A stretch of DNA of 64,000 nt. Source: Streptococcus pneumoniae (lineage in GTDB: Bacteria > Bacillota > Bacilli > Lactobacillales > Streptococcaceae). The translations under genes and the position numbers were made by a program. Each line of letters begins with the position of its first letter. Within the stretch, counting starts at the first letter, position 1. Shown here piece after piece: positions 29,232-38,276 of the stretch. The stretch is taken from NCBI RefSeq assembly GCF_001347015.1, contig NZ_CFGI01000005.1, positions 122,979-186,978 of the forward strand, in the 5' to 3' direction. Below the pieces are notes generated by a model. That model saw nothing but the letters and a program-made list of their open reading frames with translations. It ran no database searches and was not told the DNA's origin.

Positions 29232-29395
29232 TATACTCAATGAAAATCAAAGAGCAAACTAGGAAACTAGCCGCAGGTTGCTCAAAACACGGTTTTGAGG
29301 TTGTGGATAAGACTGACGAAGTCAGTTACCTATACCTATGATATATACGGCAAGGCGAAGCTGACGTGGTTTGAAGAGATTTTCGAAGTGTATTA
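29232..29395. repeat. BOX element overlapping the trxB stop codon
   Basis: It runs from the boxC end TATACTCAATGAAAATCAAA through one boxB (CTCAAAACACGGTTTTGAGG) to boxA (TACGGCAAGGCGAAGCTGAC, then TTTCGAAGTGTATTA). The last TTA is the complement of the trxB TAA stop. Confidence 0.9.
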
Positions 29396-30304
29396 ACTAT
29401 GTTCTGTGATAAATTTATAGGCTTCTTGACCAGCGATAGCTCCATCTCCAACTGCTGTTGTTACTTGACGGAGGTCCTTCAAGCGAACATCTCCAACTGC
29501 AAAGATACCATCAACTGCAGTTTTCATATGTTTGTCTGTCACAATCCAACCTGCCTGATCTTGGATATTCAATTCTTTAACAAAATCGCTAAGAGGATCC
29601 AAACCAACATAGATAAAGACACCACCAAAGGCTTGTTCTGTCACTTGACCTGTTTTCACATTTTCAAATACGGCAGATTCTACTCGGTTTTCACCCTTGA
29701 TTTCCTTCACTACAGAATCCCAGATAAAGCTGATTTTCTCATTCGCAAAGGCGCGGTCTTGTAAAACCTTTTGGGCACGAAGTTGATCACGACGGTGAAC
29801 AATGGTAACAGTCCTAGCAAAACGAGTCAAGAAGAGGGCTTCTTCAACAGCTGAATCTCCACCACCGACTACCAACAAATCTTGGTCACGGAAGAAAGCA
29901 CCATCACACACGGCACAGTATGAAACACCACGACTATTCAGTTCTTCTTCTCCAGGCACTCCCAAAGGACGGTGTTTAGAACCAGTTGCTACGATAACTG
30001 TACGAGTTTCATATGTTTGGTCATCAGTCATCACTTTCTTAAAATCACCATGATCTTCTACATTTTCAACATAAGCATAAATGTGCTCAACACCAAGATT
30101 TTCAAGCGGTTCAAACATCTTTTCTGCCAATTCTGGTCCACTAATATTAGCGTATCCAGGGTAATTTTCAATATCAGATGTATTATTCATCTGACCACCT
30201 GGCAGACCACCTTCAATCAAAGCTACTTTTAGATTGCTTCGAGCAGCATACAAGGCCGCAGTCATCCCTGCAGGTCCAGCACCGATAATAATAGTATCGT
30301 ACAT
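29393..30304 (-). CDS. trxB: thioredoxin reductase
   Basis: TrxB is an FAD enzyme that reduces thioredoxin with NADPH. The 303-aa protein has the FAD-binding start TIIIGAGPAGMTAALYAAR, the redox pair in YCAVCDGAFF, the NADPH fold VVGGGDSAVEEALFLTRFA, and the FAD motif GIFAVGDVRLKDLRQVTTA. The length is normal. The reading frame stops inside a BOX element, which supplies the stop codon without visibly truncating the protein. Confidence 0.97.
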   Translation of the reverse strand: MYDTIIIGAGPAGMTAALYAARSNLKVALIEGGLPGGQMNNTSDIENYPGYANISGPELAEKMFEPLENLGVEHIYAYVENVEDHGDFKKVMTDDQTYETRTVIVATGSKHRPLGVPGEEELNSRGVSYCAVCDGAFFRDQDLLVVGGGDSAVEEALFLTRFARTVTIVHRRDQLRAQKVLQDRAFANEKISFIWDSVVKEIKGENRVESAVFENVKTGQVTEQAFGGVFIYVGLDPLSDFVKELNIQDQAGWIVTDKHMKTAVDGIFAVGDVRLKDLRQVTTAVGDGAIAGQEAYKFITEHS

Positions 30305-30369
30305 ATAGATTCCTTCTTTCTTGTTGTAACTATCTTTATTCTAACTCTTTCTTGTTAATCAAGCAAGGA

Positions 30370-30594
30370 TTATGCCTTGAAAACAAGAATTAAACTCATA
30401 ACCGCAAAGGATAATACTGGAACAACCAAGACTCCAATCATAATCATATCATAGAGATGGGCTTGGCGAGCCTTAGCTGTCTTATCAACTCCCGACATGG
30501 CTCTCAGTCCAATCCAAATCCCTAAAAAAATCAGGACGAGGATGGTGGTCAAGAGCAAACTCTCGAAATATAAAGAAAATAGTTGCAGTAGCAT
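30370..30594 (-). CDS. DUF4059 family small membrane protein
   Basis: This is a 74-residue protein from the ATG at 30594 (MLLQLFSLYFESLLLTTILV), with two membrane segments (about residues 10-30 and 50-72) joined by a short basic loop (SGVDKTAKARQAHLYD). It matches the streptococcal DUF4059 type, usually found next to this amino-acid ABC transporter and trxB. The function is unknown. An in-frame ATG lies 12 bp upstream. Confidence 0.78.
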   Translation of the reverse strand: MLLQLFSLYFESLLLTTILVLIFLGIWIGLRAMSGVDKTAKARQAHLYDMIMIGVLVVPVLSFAVMSLILVFKA

Positions 30595-30626
30595 GATTTC
30601 TCTCATTTCTATCTTTTTTAAAGAGT

Positions 30627-30655
30627 AAACTCAGCTAGTCCAGCTAACTGAGTTT
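30627..30655. terminator. 12-bp stem hairpin between the ABC transporter and DUF4059 genes
   Basis: AAACTCAGCTAG and CTAACTGAGTTT pair (one G-T) around a 5-nt loop. The T run is good on the plus strand and weak on the minus strand. It could partly terminate the ABC operon. On the minus strand TGATATAAT at 30666-30674 overlaps the ATPase stop and could start a new transcript for the DUF4059 gene. Confidence 0.55.
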
Positions 30656-30671
30656 TTCTTTATCTATTATA

Positions 30672-31415
30672 TCAAATATAAGTCCGTTTGTAACTAGCGA
30701 AGAATTCTTTTGTCCGCTCTTCTTTCGGATGGTGGATAATCTCATCCGGAGTTCCAGACTCGATGATTTTCCCCTTATCTAAGAAGAGAATCTTATCAGC
30801 TACTTGAGCTACAAAGGACATGTCATGACTGACCAAAATCATGGTTTGACCTGACTTAGCAGCATCTGCAATAGACTTTTCTACTTCACCGACCAATTCT
30901 GGGTCAAGGGCTGAAGTTGGTTCGTCTAAGAGCAAGACATCTGGTTTCATAGCAAGCGCACGCGCCAGGGCAACCCGTTGCTTTTGTCCACCTGATAAAT
31001 GGCGAGGATAATGGTTTTCACGGTCCGAAAGCCCAACCTTAGCCAACTCTTCCTTGGCAATCTTAGTCGCTTCTTGGTCAGATAATTTCTTGACAACAAC
31101 CAAGCCTTCTTTCACATTATCAAGTGCCGTGCGGCGTTCAAACAAATTAAACTGTTGGAAAACCATAGACAGCTTACGACGAAGGGCAAGGATTTCTTCT
31201 TGAGTAATCTTAGAAAAATCAACTGAGAAATCATCAATCTGAATCGAGCCACTGTCAGGTGTTTCAAGATAATTGAGACTACGAAGAAAAGTTGATTTTC
31301 CAGCTCCTGAAGAACCAATCAAGGCTACGACTTCCCCTTTTTGAATATCCAAGTCCAGATGATCCAAGACAGTCTGTCCTGAAAAGGATTTGCTTAAATT
31401 CGAAATCTTAATCAT
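30672..31415 (-). CDS. polar amino acid ABC transporter, ATP-binding protein
   Basis: This is a 247-residue ATPase: Walker A IGSSGAGKSTFLRSLNYLE, signature LSGGQKQRVALARALAM, Walker B VLLLDEPTSALD, and the switch His in LVSHD. It belongs to the PAAT (GlnQ-like) group. It overlaps the permease gene by one base. No substrate-binding protein gene is next to it, so that component must be encoded elsewhere. The specific amino acid cannot be inferred. Confidence 0.94.
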   Translation of the reverse strand: MIKISNLSKSFSGQTVLDHLDLDIQKGEVVALIGSSGAGKSTFLRSLNYLETPDSGSIQIDDFSVDFSKITQEEILALRRKLSMVFQQFNLFERRTALDNVKEGLVVVKKLSDQEATKIAKEELAKVGLSDRENHYPRHLSGGQKQRVALARALAMKPDVLLLDEPTSALDPELVGEVEKSIADAAKSGQTMILVSHDMSFVAQVADKILFLDKGKIIESGTPDEIIHHPKEERTKEFFASYKRTYI

Positions 31416-32215
31416 TAACGAAGGTCTCCTTTCACATCTGTTTGCACTATATCAGGTGCAGAAATAGCCATTTTTCTCTCGATGAAACGACCGAGGCTTT
31501 CAATTCCGATATTGACTACCCAATAAACAAGGGCAACGGAGATAAAGCGTTCAAAGTAACGATAATCGGCACCACCCAAAATCTGAGCTTGGGCAAAGAC
31601 TTCCACAACACCCGCACTAAAAGCTAAAGATGTTCCCTTGGTCAAGCCGATTAGGGAATTGATCAAGGTTGGAGTCGCTACAACGGCCGCATTTGGAATA
31701 ATCACTCGACGATAAACTTGCGCTCGGGTCATGCCTAGACTGCGTGCCGCTTCAATCTCACCAGGATTGACTGAGAGAATGGCTGCACGAATGGTTTCAC
31801 TGGCATAAGCCGCCTCATTAAAAGCAAAGGCAACAATCGCAAAAGCAGCGGCTGGAATCGCATTGATATTGAGACCAGTTCCCCATTGCTGATTGAGAGC
31901 TTTCAAAGCCAAAGGAATTCCGTAGTAGGTCAACATGAGTTGCACCAAAATCGGTGTCCCTTTTAAGAAACTAACAAAGAAGGCCTGCAAGGGATATAAA
32001 ATCTTGACACGATTGATCTTCACAATGGCAAAAAGAAGCGCCAAAACCAAGCCAAAAAAGGCACCACCAATTGTCAACATAATCGTTGTTGGAAGTTGTT
32101 GGACAATTCTTGGAATCCCATCAAAGACCGAACGTAGGCTAAAAAGCTTGCCATCCGGAATCAATTGCATCAAGTTTTGGTACCAATCTGATGCTAAAAT
32201 CGTTGTAACATTCAT
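31415..32215 (-). CDS. polar amino acid ABC transporter, permease
   Basis: This is a 266-residue membrane protein of the His/Glu/Gln/Arg/opine permease group. About five membrane helices are seen, with the EAA-loop motif EAARSLGMTRAQVYRRVIIP that contacts the ATPase, and LIQLM-type start segments (GTPILVQLMLTYYGIPLAL). No fused substrate-binding domain is present. The 5' neighbour region 32216-32372 holds no gene. Confidence 0.93.
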   Translation of the reverse strand: MNVTTILASDWYQNLMQLIPDGKLFSLRSVFDGIPRIVQQLPTTIMLTIGGAFFGLVLALLFAIVKINRVKILYPLQAFFVSFLKGTPILVQLMLTYYGIPLALKALNQQWGTGLNINAIPAAAFAIVAFAFNEAAYASETIRAAILSVNPGEIEAARSLGMTRAQVYRRVIIPNAAVVATPTLINSLIGLTKGTSLAFSAGVVEVFAQAQILGGADYRYFERFISVALVYWVVNIGIESLGRFIERKMAISAPDIVQTDVKGDLR

Positions 32216-32372
32216 AAAAACATCCTCTCCTGATAATGATTCATTCTACCATACTTCTGCCGTCAATGAAATTATTTGCTACGGTCAGATACAGACTTTG
32301 TCTACCTACTAGTTTATCATACTTTGAAACAGGGAGGCTATATATTTTATCTATCAAAGAGATAAGTAAAAA

Positions 32373-32729
32373 CTATTTCAGTCCCAATTCTTCATAAGCT
32401 TTTCGATAACCGATTTGCTTAACAGTTCCATTTTCTACTAAAATGGGTCGTTTTAACAACATACCGTCACTTGCTAGCAACTCAGCCGCTTCTTGGTTTG
32501 ACAAGTTTCCTACCTTATCTTTCAGCCCCAATTCACGGTATTTGATTCCACTAGTGTTGAAAAATTGTTTCAATTCGAAACCTGAGGTCTCTAGCCAGTT
32601 CAAAATCACTTCTTGGCTAGGTGTTTCTTCGACGATGTGAACAGCTTTATAGTCCACACCGAGTTGGTTTAATTCTTGTTTTGCTTTTTTACAAGTTGAA
32701 CATTTTGGGTATTCGATAAATTCTAACAT
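32373..32729 (-). CDS. Spx/ArsC (YffB-like) family thioredoxin-fold protein
   Basis: This is a 118-residue protein. The N-terminal CxxC is YPKCSTCKKAKQELNQLGVD, with the ArsC/Spx core (FNTSGIKYRELGLKDKV, LLASDGMLLKRPILV). It resembles arsenate-reductase-like YffB more than the global regulator Spx; the streptococcal Spx proteins are usually near 132 aa with RNA-polymerase-contacting residues not evident here. The function is likely thiol-based redox or glutathione-dependent. I chose the ATG at 32729; a GTG start 9 bp earlier is possible. Confidence 0.85.
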   Translation of the reverse strand: MLEFIEYPKCSTCKKAKQELNQLGVDYKAVHIVEETPSQEVILNWLETSGFELKQFFNTSGIKYRELGLKDKVGNLSNQEAAELLASDGMLLKRPILVENGTVKQIGYRKAYEELGLK

Positions 32730-32734
32730 ATGTT

Positions 32735-33253
32735 TCACTTTCTATTATTTATATCTTTAAAATCTGCGCCTTCATGATCCAAGAGCCAAGCTTTCTTTTC
32801 CACTCCAGCAGCATAACCTGTCAGACGCTTGCCTGCTCCCAGCACACGGTGACAAGGTACTAGGATAGACCAAGGATTGCGCCCCACTGCTCCACCAATT
32901 GCTTGAGCAGAAGCCACTTGCAAATCTTGGGCTATTTGTCCATAGGTCACTGTCTGACCATAAGGAATTTCCTGTAAATAGGACCAAACTCGCTTTTCAA
33001 AATCCGTTCCGATTGGAGCCAAGGGCAAGTCGGATAAATCCCGAGACTTGCCTTTAAAGTAACCATCTAAGCAAGCAATAACTGAGTCTAAAATGGGATG
33101 ACTAACAAGTTCTTCTATCGTTTCATCTCCTAGTCCCCTCTCAAAATGCTTCTGCTCCTGAACCCAAATCCCATACAAATGATGGTCATCAGCTACAAGA
33201 GAAAGGGAGCCAATTGGCGAAGAGTAGAGTATTTTTGCGTACTTCTTTTGCAT
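32735..33253 (-). CDS. ogt: methylated-DNA--protein-cysteine methyltransferase
   Basis: This suicide enzyme takes the methyl group from O6-methylguanine onto its own cysteine. The active site VPCHRVLGAGKRLTGYAAG and the preceding helix-turn-helix (PYGQTVTYGQIAQDL, AIGGAVGRNPWSI) are intact. The 172-aa length is normal. The gene starts exactly where the upstream GNAT gene ends (one-base overlap), and the Spx/ArsC-like gene begins just beyond its end, so the three form an operon. Confidence 0.95.
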   Translation of the reverse strand: MQKKYAKILYSSPIGSLSLVADDHHLYGIWVQEQKHFERGLGDETIEELVSHPILDSVIACLDGYFKGKSRDLSDLPLAPIGTDFEKRVWSYLQEIPYGQTVTYGQIAQDLQVASAQAIGGAVGRNPWSILVPCHRVLGAGKRLTGYAAGVEKKAWLLDHEGADFKDINNRK

Positions 33254-33747
33254 TATTTCTTCAATTTTTGATAGGCCAAGCGTTCGCCATCAACAGGCAC
33301 TTTACCAACCTGTTTAAAACCAAGTTTTTCAAAAATATGTTGCATGGCCTTGTTTGCAACATGCGTATCTGAGCGAAAATCAAGATAGTCAAAACCTTCA
33401 ATCAAGCCTTCTAAAAAGGTTTGAGCGACTCCCTGTCCCTGCACATCTGCTGCCACAGCAATACGGTGAAAGACTAGGTACTCTGACTCTCCAGCTTGCC
33501 AGTTTCCTTCATAAATGGCTTCATAGGCTGCCTCTGGACTCTTGGTCACAGCAGCATAGGCTAGTAGTTCTCCATCTTCCAAGGCTACATAGGCTTGACC
33601 TGAGATAATATCCTCAATAATAATATCAGCATTTGGATAGCCATTTTGCCACTGGTCACTACCAGCATCTGCTAAACATTTCTTGGCTTCCTCAATCACC
33701 TGCATAATGGCATCTACTTCATTTGGAAAAGCTAAACGAATCTCCAT
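33253..33747 (-). CDS. GNAT-family N-acetyltransferase
   Basis: This is a 164-residue protein with the acetyl-CoA-binding core seen in FHRIAVAADVQGQGVAQTFL (R/Q-x-x-G-x-G/A), then DYLDFRSDTHVANKAMQHIF and EKLGFKQVG, the usual final strand. The substrate is unknown. It is the first gene of a three-gene run with ogt and the Spx/ArsC-like gene. Confidence 0.92.
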   Translation of the reverse strand: MEIRLAFPNEVDAIMQVIEEAKKCLADAGSDQWQNGYPNADIIIEDIISGQAYVALEDGELLAYAAVTKSPEAAYEAIYEGNWQAGESEYLVFHRIAVAADVQGQGVAQTFLEGLIEGFDYLDFRSDTHVANKAMQHIFEKLGFKQVGKVPVDGERLAYQKLKK

Positions 33748-33881
33748 CTTTTCTCCTCATTTCTGACTAGTTTCTCCCATCATAGCATAATTTAAGCCTT
33801 TTCACAAGCAGTTAAAATTTGACTTTCTGTTTTTATTATTTTATAATCTAGTTATTAAAACTAGATAAAAAGGAGTTGGAA

Positions 33882-34325
33882 ATGAAAACTACCTTTTTCT
33901 ACCCAAAATGGGCAGAAATTCCAAACATTGACCTCTATCTGGACCAGGTTTTGCTCTATGTCAATCAGGTCTGCGCCCCTATCTCTCCTGATAAAGATAA
34001 GGGCCTAACAGCATCTATGGTCAACAATTATGTGAAACATGGTTACCTGACAAAGCCTGACAAGAAAAAATACCAACGCCAACAGATTGCCCGTTTGATT
34101 GCTATCACAACCCTAAAGTCTGTCTTTTCAATCCAAGAAATCGCTCAGACACTGAATACTCTCCAAAGTCAAGCAAGTTCAGACCAACTCTACGATGCTT
34201 TTGTGGACTACATGAACCAAGGAATTGACCCAGCTAACCCCATTATCCAAAGTAGCTGCCAAACCGTTAAACTCTATCATCAAACCCTAGCCTTAATCCA
34301 TCATACTCAAGAGGAGGAAATCTAA
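33882..34325 (+). CDS. DUF1836 domain protein (putative winged-helix regulator)
   Basis: This is a 147-residue protein from the ATG at 33882, with AAGGAG 6 bp upstream. The layout fits DUF1836: WAEIPNIDLYLDQVL, a helix-turn-helix-like GLTASMVNNYVKHGYLTKPD, then helices (IARLIAITTLKSVFSIQEIA). These proteins are predicted DNA-binding but not characterised. Its stop overlaps the start of the hemolysin III gene by one base, so the two are co-translated. Confidence 0.85.
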   Translation: MKTTFFYPKWAEIPNIDLYLDQVLLYVNQVCAPISPDKDKGLTASMVNNYVKHGYLTKPDKKKYQRQQIARLIAITTLKSVFSIQEIAQTLNTLQSQASSDQLYDAFVDYMNQGIDPANPIIQSSCQTVKLYHQTLALIHHTQEEEI

Positions 34326-34972
34326 TGAATACTAGTCTTAAACTCAGTAAACAACTTAGTTTTGGAGAGGAGATTGCTAATAGTGTGACCCATGCAGTAG
34401 GTGCAGTCATCATGCTCATCTTACTCCCTATTTCATCCACCTATAGTTATGAGACACACGGATTTTTATCCTCTATCGGCGTTTCCATTTTCGTCATCAG
34501 TCTCTTTCTCATGTTCCTATCATCCACCATTTACCACTCTATGGCCTATGGTTCGACCCATAAATATGTCTTGAGAATTATTGACCATTCTATGATTTAT
34601 GTTGCCATTGCTGGCTCTTATACACCTGTCGTACTGACTTTGATGAATAACTGGTTTGGCTATCTGATTATTGCCATCCAATGGGGAACGACCATCTTTG
34701 GTATTCTCTATAAAATCTTTGCTAAAAAGGTCAATGAGAAATTTAGCCTTGCTCTTTACCTGATTATGGGCTGGTTAGTTCTGGCTATCATTCCAGCCAT
34801 TATCAGTCAAACAACGCCCATTTTCTGGAGTCTCATGGTAACTGGCGGACTCTCTTATACAGTTGGAGCTGGATTTTACGCCAAGAAAAAACCTTATTTC
34901 CACATGATTTGGCATCTCTTTATCCTAGCAGCATCTGCCCTCCAGTACATTGCCATTGTTTATTACATGTAA
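34325..34972 (+). CDS. hemolysin III family (PAQR-like) membrane protein
   Basis: This is a 215-residue protein with seven membrane segments. Conserved metal-site residues of the PAQR/HlyIII fold are visible: the Ser-His pair in FLSSTIYHSMAYGS, the RIIDHSMIYVAIAGSYTP segment, and HMIWHLFILAASALQY near the end. The family name comes from hemolytic activity in Bacillus, but the physiological role is probably lipid or membrane homeostasis. It starts with an overlap of the DUF1836 gene and ends at a bidirectional terminator shared with pdxT. Confidence 0.92.
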   Translation: MNTSLKLSKQLSFGEEIANSVTHAVGAVIMLILLPISSTYSYETHGFLSSIGVSIFVISLFLMFLSSTIYHSMAYGSTHKYVLRIIDHSMIYVAIAGSYTPVVLTLMNNWFGYLIIAIQWGTTIFGILYKIFAKKVNEKFSLALYLIMGWLVLAIIPAIISQTTPIFWSLMVTGGLSYTVGAGFYAKKKPYFHMIWHLFILAASALQYIAIVYYM

Positions 34973-35000
34973 AAAAGTTGAGAAATTCAGTCTCAACTTT
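34973..35000. terminator. bidirectional terminator between hemolysin III and pdxT genes
   Basis: GTTGAGA and TCTCAAC pair around a 7-nt loop, with A and T runs on either side. It overlaps the last codons of pdxT. Confidence 0.8.
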
Positions 35001-35574
35001 TTTCTTTACACATATTGATAAAGTACTGGTGCAAGCGCACATCATCAGTCAATTCTGGATGAAAAGAAGTTACCAACATATTTTTTTCTTGGGCTGCAAC
35101 GATTTGATCGTCAACTCTTGCTAGAATTTCTACACCTTCTCCAACACTGCTGATAATTGGACCACGGATAAAGGTCATTGGAATACTACCAACTCCCTTA
35201 CATTCTGCTTCCGTATAGAAACTTCCTAATTGGCGCCCATAGGCATTTCGCTCGACCACCATATTCATAGTTCCAAGATGACTCTCGTCCTGAGAAGTAA
35301 TTTCCTTAGCCAGCAAAATTAAGCCTGCACAGGTTCCAAAGGCTGGTAAACCAGATAAAATAGCTTCTCTTATAGGAGTCATCATATGTTGATCTCGTAA
35401 GAGCTTGCCCATGCTTGTAGACTCACCACCCGGCAAAATCAAACCCGACAAATCACTCTGATCTTGCTGAAAATCCTCTAAATTTCTGATTTCAACACTC
35501 TCAACACCTAATTGCTCTAGTACTTTTGCATGTTCTGCAAAAGCACCTTGCAAGGCCAATATTCCGATTTTCAT
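34993..35574 (-). CDS. pdxT: pyridoxal 5'-phosphate synthase glutaminase subunit
   Basis: PdxT hydrolyses glutamine and channels ammonia to PdxS for de novo PLP synthesis. The 193-aa protein has the nucleophile in [11 protein letters not shown], the His-Glu pair in [11 protein letters not shown], and the start [14 protein letters not shown], all diagnostic. It begins at the base after the pdxS stop, so synthesis is coupled, matching the 12:12 complex. Confidence 0.97.
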   Translation of the reverse strand: MKIGILALQGAFAEHAKVLEQLGVESVEIRNLEDFQQDQSDLSGLILPGGESTSMGKLLRDQHMMTPIREAILSGLPAFGTCAGLILLAKEITSQDESHLGTMNMVVERNAYGRQLGSFYTEAECKGVGSIPMTFIRGPIISSVGEGVEILARVDDQIVAAQEKNMLVTSFHPELTDDVRLHQYFINMCKEKS

Positions 35575-36450
35575 CTATTTTCCTCGCTCTGCCATGAGAA
35601 TTTTGATTTCATTTTCATTGATACCAACCATGGCTTCTCCTAAATCTTCAGAGATTTGAGCTAGGATTTGAGGATTTCTGAAGTTAGTCACAGCTTTAAC
35701 AATGGCGCTCGCTCGTTTAACAGGATCTCCTGACTTGAAAATACCTGAACCGACAAAGACACCCTCTGCCCCTAATTGCATCATCAGCGCAGCATCTGCT
35801 GGCGTTGCAACACCTCCAGCTGCGAAGTTTACAACTGGCAATTTTCCATGCTCATGGACATATTGAACCAATTCTACAGGGACTTGCAAGTCCTTGGCAG
35901 CAACATAAAGTTCGTCCTCACGTAGGTTTTGAATGCGACGAATTTCCTGATTCATCATACGCATATGGCGAACAGCTTGAACAATATCCCCCGTACCCGG
36001 TTCTCCTTTTGTACGAATCATAGAAGCACCTTCAGCGATACGACGCAAGGCTTCACCCAAGTCCTTAGCCCCACAGACAAAAGGAACTTGGAATTCTTTC
36101 TTGTCCACATGGAAACGGTCGTCAGCTGGCGATAAAACTTCACTCTCATCGATATAGTCAATCTCAATAGCCTCTAAAATCTGAGCCTCAACAAAATGCC
36201 CGATTCTGACCTTGGCCATTACTGGAATACTAACCGCTTCTTGGATTTCCTTAATCATCTTTGGATCACTCATACGAGAAACACCACCAGCTGCACGAAT
36301 ATCAGCTGGAATCCGCTCCAAGGCCATGACAGCAGCCGCACCAGCAGCCTCTGCAATACGAGCCTGTTCAGGGTTCTGAACGTCCATGATAACCCCACCT
36401 TTGAGCATCTGTGCCAAGTTTTTATTTAGTTCATAACGATTTTCAGTCAT
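35575..36450 (-). CDS. pdxS: pyridoxal 5'-phosphate synthase lyase subunit
   Basis: PdxS condenses ribose-5-phosphate, glyceraldehyde-3-phosphate and ammonia to PLP. The 291-aa TIM barrel starts at the ATG at 36450 ([19 protein letters not shown]) with GAGG 8 bp upstream; the longer ORF has a non-homologous acidic lead. Conserved segments are [34 protein letters not shown] with the catalytic lysine, and the phosphate site [14 protein letters not shown]. Confidence 0.98.
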   Translation of the reverse strand: MTENRYELNKNLAQMLKGGVIMDVQNPEQARIAEAAGAAAVMALERIPADIRAAGGVSRMSDPKMIKEIQEAVSIPVMAKVRIGHFVEAQILEAIEIDYIDESEVLSPADDRFHVDKKEFQVPFVCGAKDLGEALRRIAEGASMIRTKGEPGTGDIVQAVRHMRMMNQEIRRIQNLREDELYVAAKDLQVPVELVQYVHEHGKLPVVNFAAGGVATPADAALMMQLGAEGVFVGSGIFKSGDPVKRASAIVKAVTNFRNPQILAQISEDLGEAMVGINENEIKILMAERGK

Positions 36451-36555
36451 TTCTTTATCCTCATCATTTGTATTGGTAGCTACCATTTCATTTTAAGCTA
36501 GATTAGAATGAATCACAAGATAAAAAAACTGTAATTGTATGGGGACAGATTGTCT

Positions 36556-36590
36556 AAAAAACTATCTGACCTCAACTTAAGGCCAGATAG
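36556..36590 (-). terminator. terminator of nox
   Basis: On the minus strand CTATCTGGCCT and AGGTCAGATAG pair around a short loop and are followed by TTTTTT, just past the nox stop at 36602. Confidence 0.85.
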
Positions 36591-36601
36591 ATCATCAAAT
36601 A

Positions 36602-37981
36602 TTATTTTTCAGCTGTAAGTGCAGCCATTGTAATGTAGTTGTATGGTTTGTTGAAGTGTGGCAAGAAGAATAGGTCTGTCAATGCCAATTTATCAATTGT
36701 TACATGCTCTTGGATAGCAAGTGAGAACATGTGAATTCCCATGCTAATTGCAATATCATGTGAAACCATTTGGGCACCAAGAATTTCACGGCTATCTTTG
36801 TCAAAGACAATCTTAATTGCTACTTCATGGTTGTCATGTTTCATGAATTCTGGTTTTTGTAGATCGTTAAAGCCTGTTTCAGTCGCATTGTAACCTGCAG
36901 CTTTCGCTTTTTCAAGAGTCAAACCAGTTGAAACCATGTGAAGACCATAGATTGAGATACCGTTTGATCCTTGCACACCGATTCCTTCCAATTCATGCCC
37001 ACAAGCATTGTAGGCACCAACGATACCAGTACGAACAGCATTTGAAGCAAGGGCAATGTAGCTAGTGTCTTTACGAGCATTATCATAGACAGTAGCACAG
37101 TCACCAACTGCAAATACACCTGGAAGTGATGTTTCTTGTTTCTTATCTACAAGGAAGGCACCGTTACGGAAGAGTTCAATCTTACCGTCAGCAAGGGCTG
37201 TGTTTGGACGGAAACCAACTGCAAGGATAACCATATCTACATCAAAGCTTTCTTTGTCAGTAATCAAGCGTTCAACTTTACCGTCACCTTCGATTGCTTT
37301 AACAGTTTGACCAAGCGCCAAGCGGATGTTGTGGTCTTCCAAGTTCTTCGCCATCATTTGAGTGAAGTCTTTGTCATAGTAACCGTTCAAAACAGTGTCT
37401 ACAATATCAACAAGGACAACTTCTTTTCCTAGACGCTCGAAGGCTTCAGCAAGTTCAACACCGATATAACCACCACCAACAACAGCGATGCGATCTAGGT
37501 GTTTGCTCTTGTCAGCAAGTTTATTGATAACTTCTTCTGCGTTTTGGTACAACTTAACAAATTGAACATTTTCAAGAGTCGCTTTGAATTCGCGGTTTCC
37601 TTTAACAATTTCAACACCTTCGATTGGTGGCAAGATTGGTGTAGAACCTGTAGCGAAAATCAATTTTTCGTATGATTCTTTGTGCTCTTTTCCTTCAACT
37701 TCCGCTGTAACTACTTTGTTATCATAGTCGATTGAAAGAACTGGTGATTTCATGTATACTTTAGCACCTTTAGCTTCCAATTTTTCTTTATCAGAATAGA
37801 ACAAGCCTTCAGCACCGTCAATTTGTTCACCAATCCAAAGAGCCATTCCACATCCTAGGAAAGAGATATTAGAGTTTTGGTCAAATACAACAATTTCGTT
37901 CTCACTTCCAAAATTATCCAACATAGTATTAATACATGCTGTACCAGCGTGGTTAGCACCAACTACAACGATTTTACTCAT
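36602..37981 (-). CDS. nox: water-forming NADH oxidase
   Basis: Nox reduces O2 to water with NADH, regenerating NAD+ and protecting from oxygen. The 459-aa FAD enzyme has the start [18 protein letters not shown], the redox cysteine in [12 protein letters not shown], the NADH fold [19 protein letters not shown], and the FAD motif [13 protein letters not shown]. The length fits the water-forming group of streptococci. It is a single gene with its own terminator, divergent from apbE across about 295 bp. Confidence 0.95.
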   Translation of the reverse strand: MSKIVVVGANHAGTACINTMLDNFGSENEIVVFDQNSNISFLGCGMALWIGEQIDGAEGLFYSDKEKLEAKGAKVYMKSPVLSIDYDNKVVTAEVEGKEHKESYEKLIFATGSTPILPPIEGVEIVKGNREFKATLENVQFVKLYQNAEEVINKLADKSKHLDRIAVVGGGYIGVELAEAFERLGKEVVLVDIVDTVLNGYYDKDFTQMMAKNLEDHNIRLALGQTVKAIEGDGKVERLITDKESFDVDMVILAVGFRPNTALADGKIELFRNGAFLVDKKQETSLPGVFAVGDCATVYDNARKDTSYIALASNAVRTGIVGAYNACGHELEGIGVQGSNGISIYGLHMVSTGLTLEKAKAAGYNATETGFNDLQKPEFMKHDNHEVAIKIVFDKDSREILGAQMVSHDIAISMGIHMFSLAIQEHVTIDKLALTDLFFLPHFNKPYNYITMAALTAEK

Positions 37982-38158
37982 AAAAAATTTCCTGCCTTCA
38001 ATTTTAAATTTACTCTACTAGTATACCATTTACTGTTAGCGTTTACAAGTGGTTTACTATTATTTCAGCATTTTTTATCAAAAATAATTCCCCATTTATC
38101 CTGTTTTCAAGACTCATGAATTTTATGAGCATATTTCTTGACTTTTTCCAAATTTTAT

Positions 38159-38187
38159 TTGTGAAAAGTCTAACTTTATGGTATTCT
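38159..38187 (+). promoter_or_regulatory. promoter of the apbE-flavin reductase genes
   Basis: TTGTGA, a 17-bp spacer, then TATTCT preceded by TGG, about 90 bp before the apbE start. The nox promoter must lie in the same gap but is less clear. Confidence 0.5.
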
Positions 38188-38276
38188 AATAACATGAAAA
38201 TAAAATGTAAGGGCTTCAATTTAGATAATTGCTTGATATTACAACTTATTTTCTATAAGAGAAAGGAGTTGGTAGC

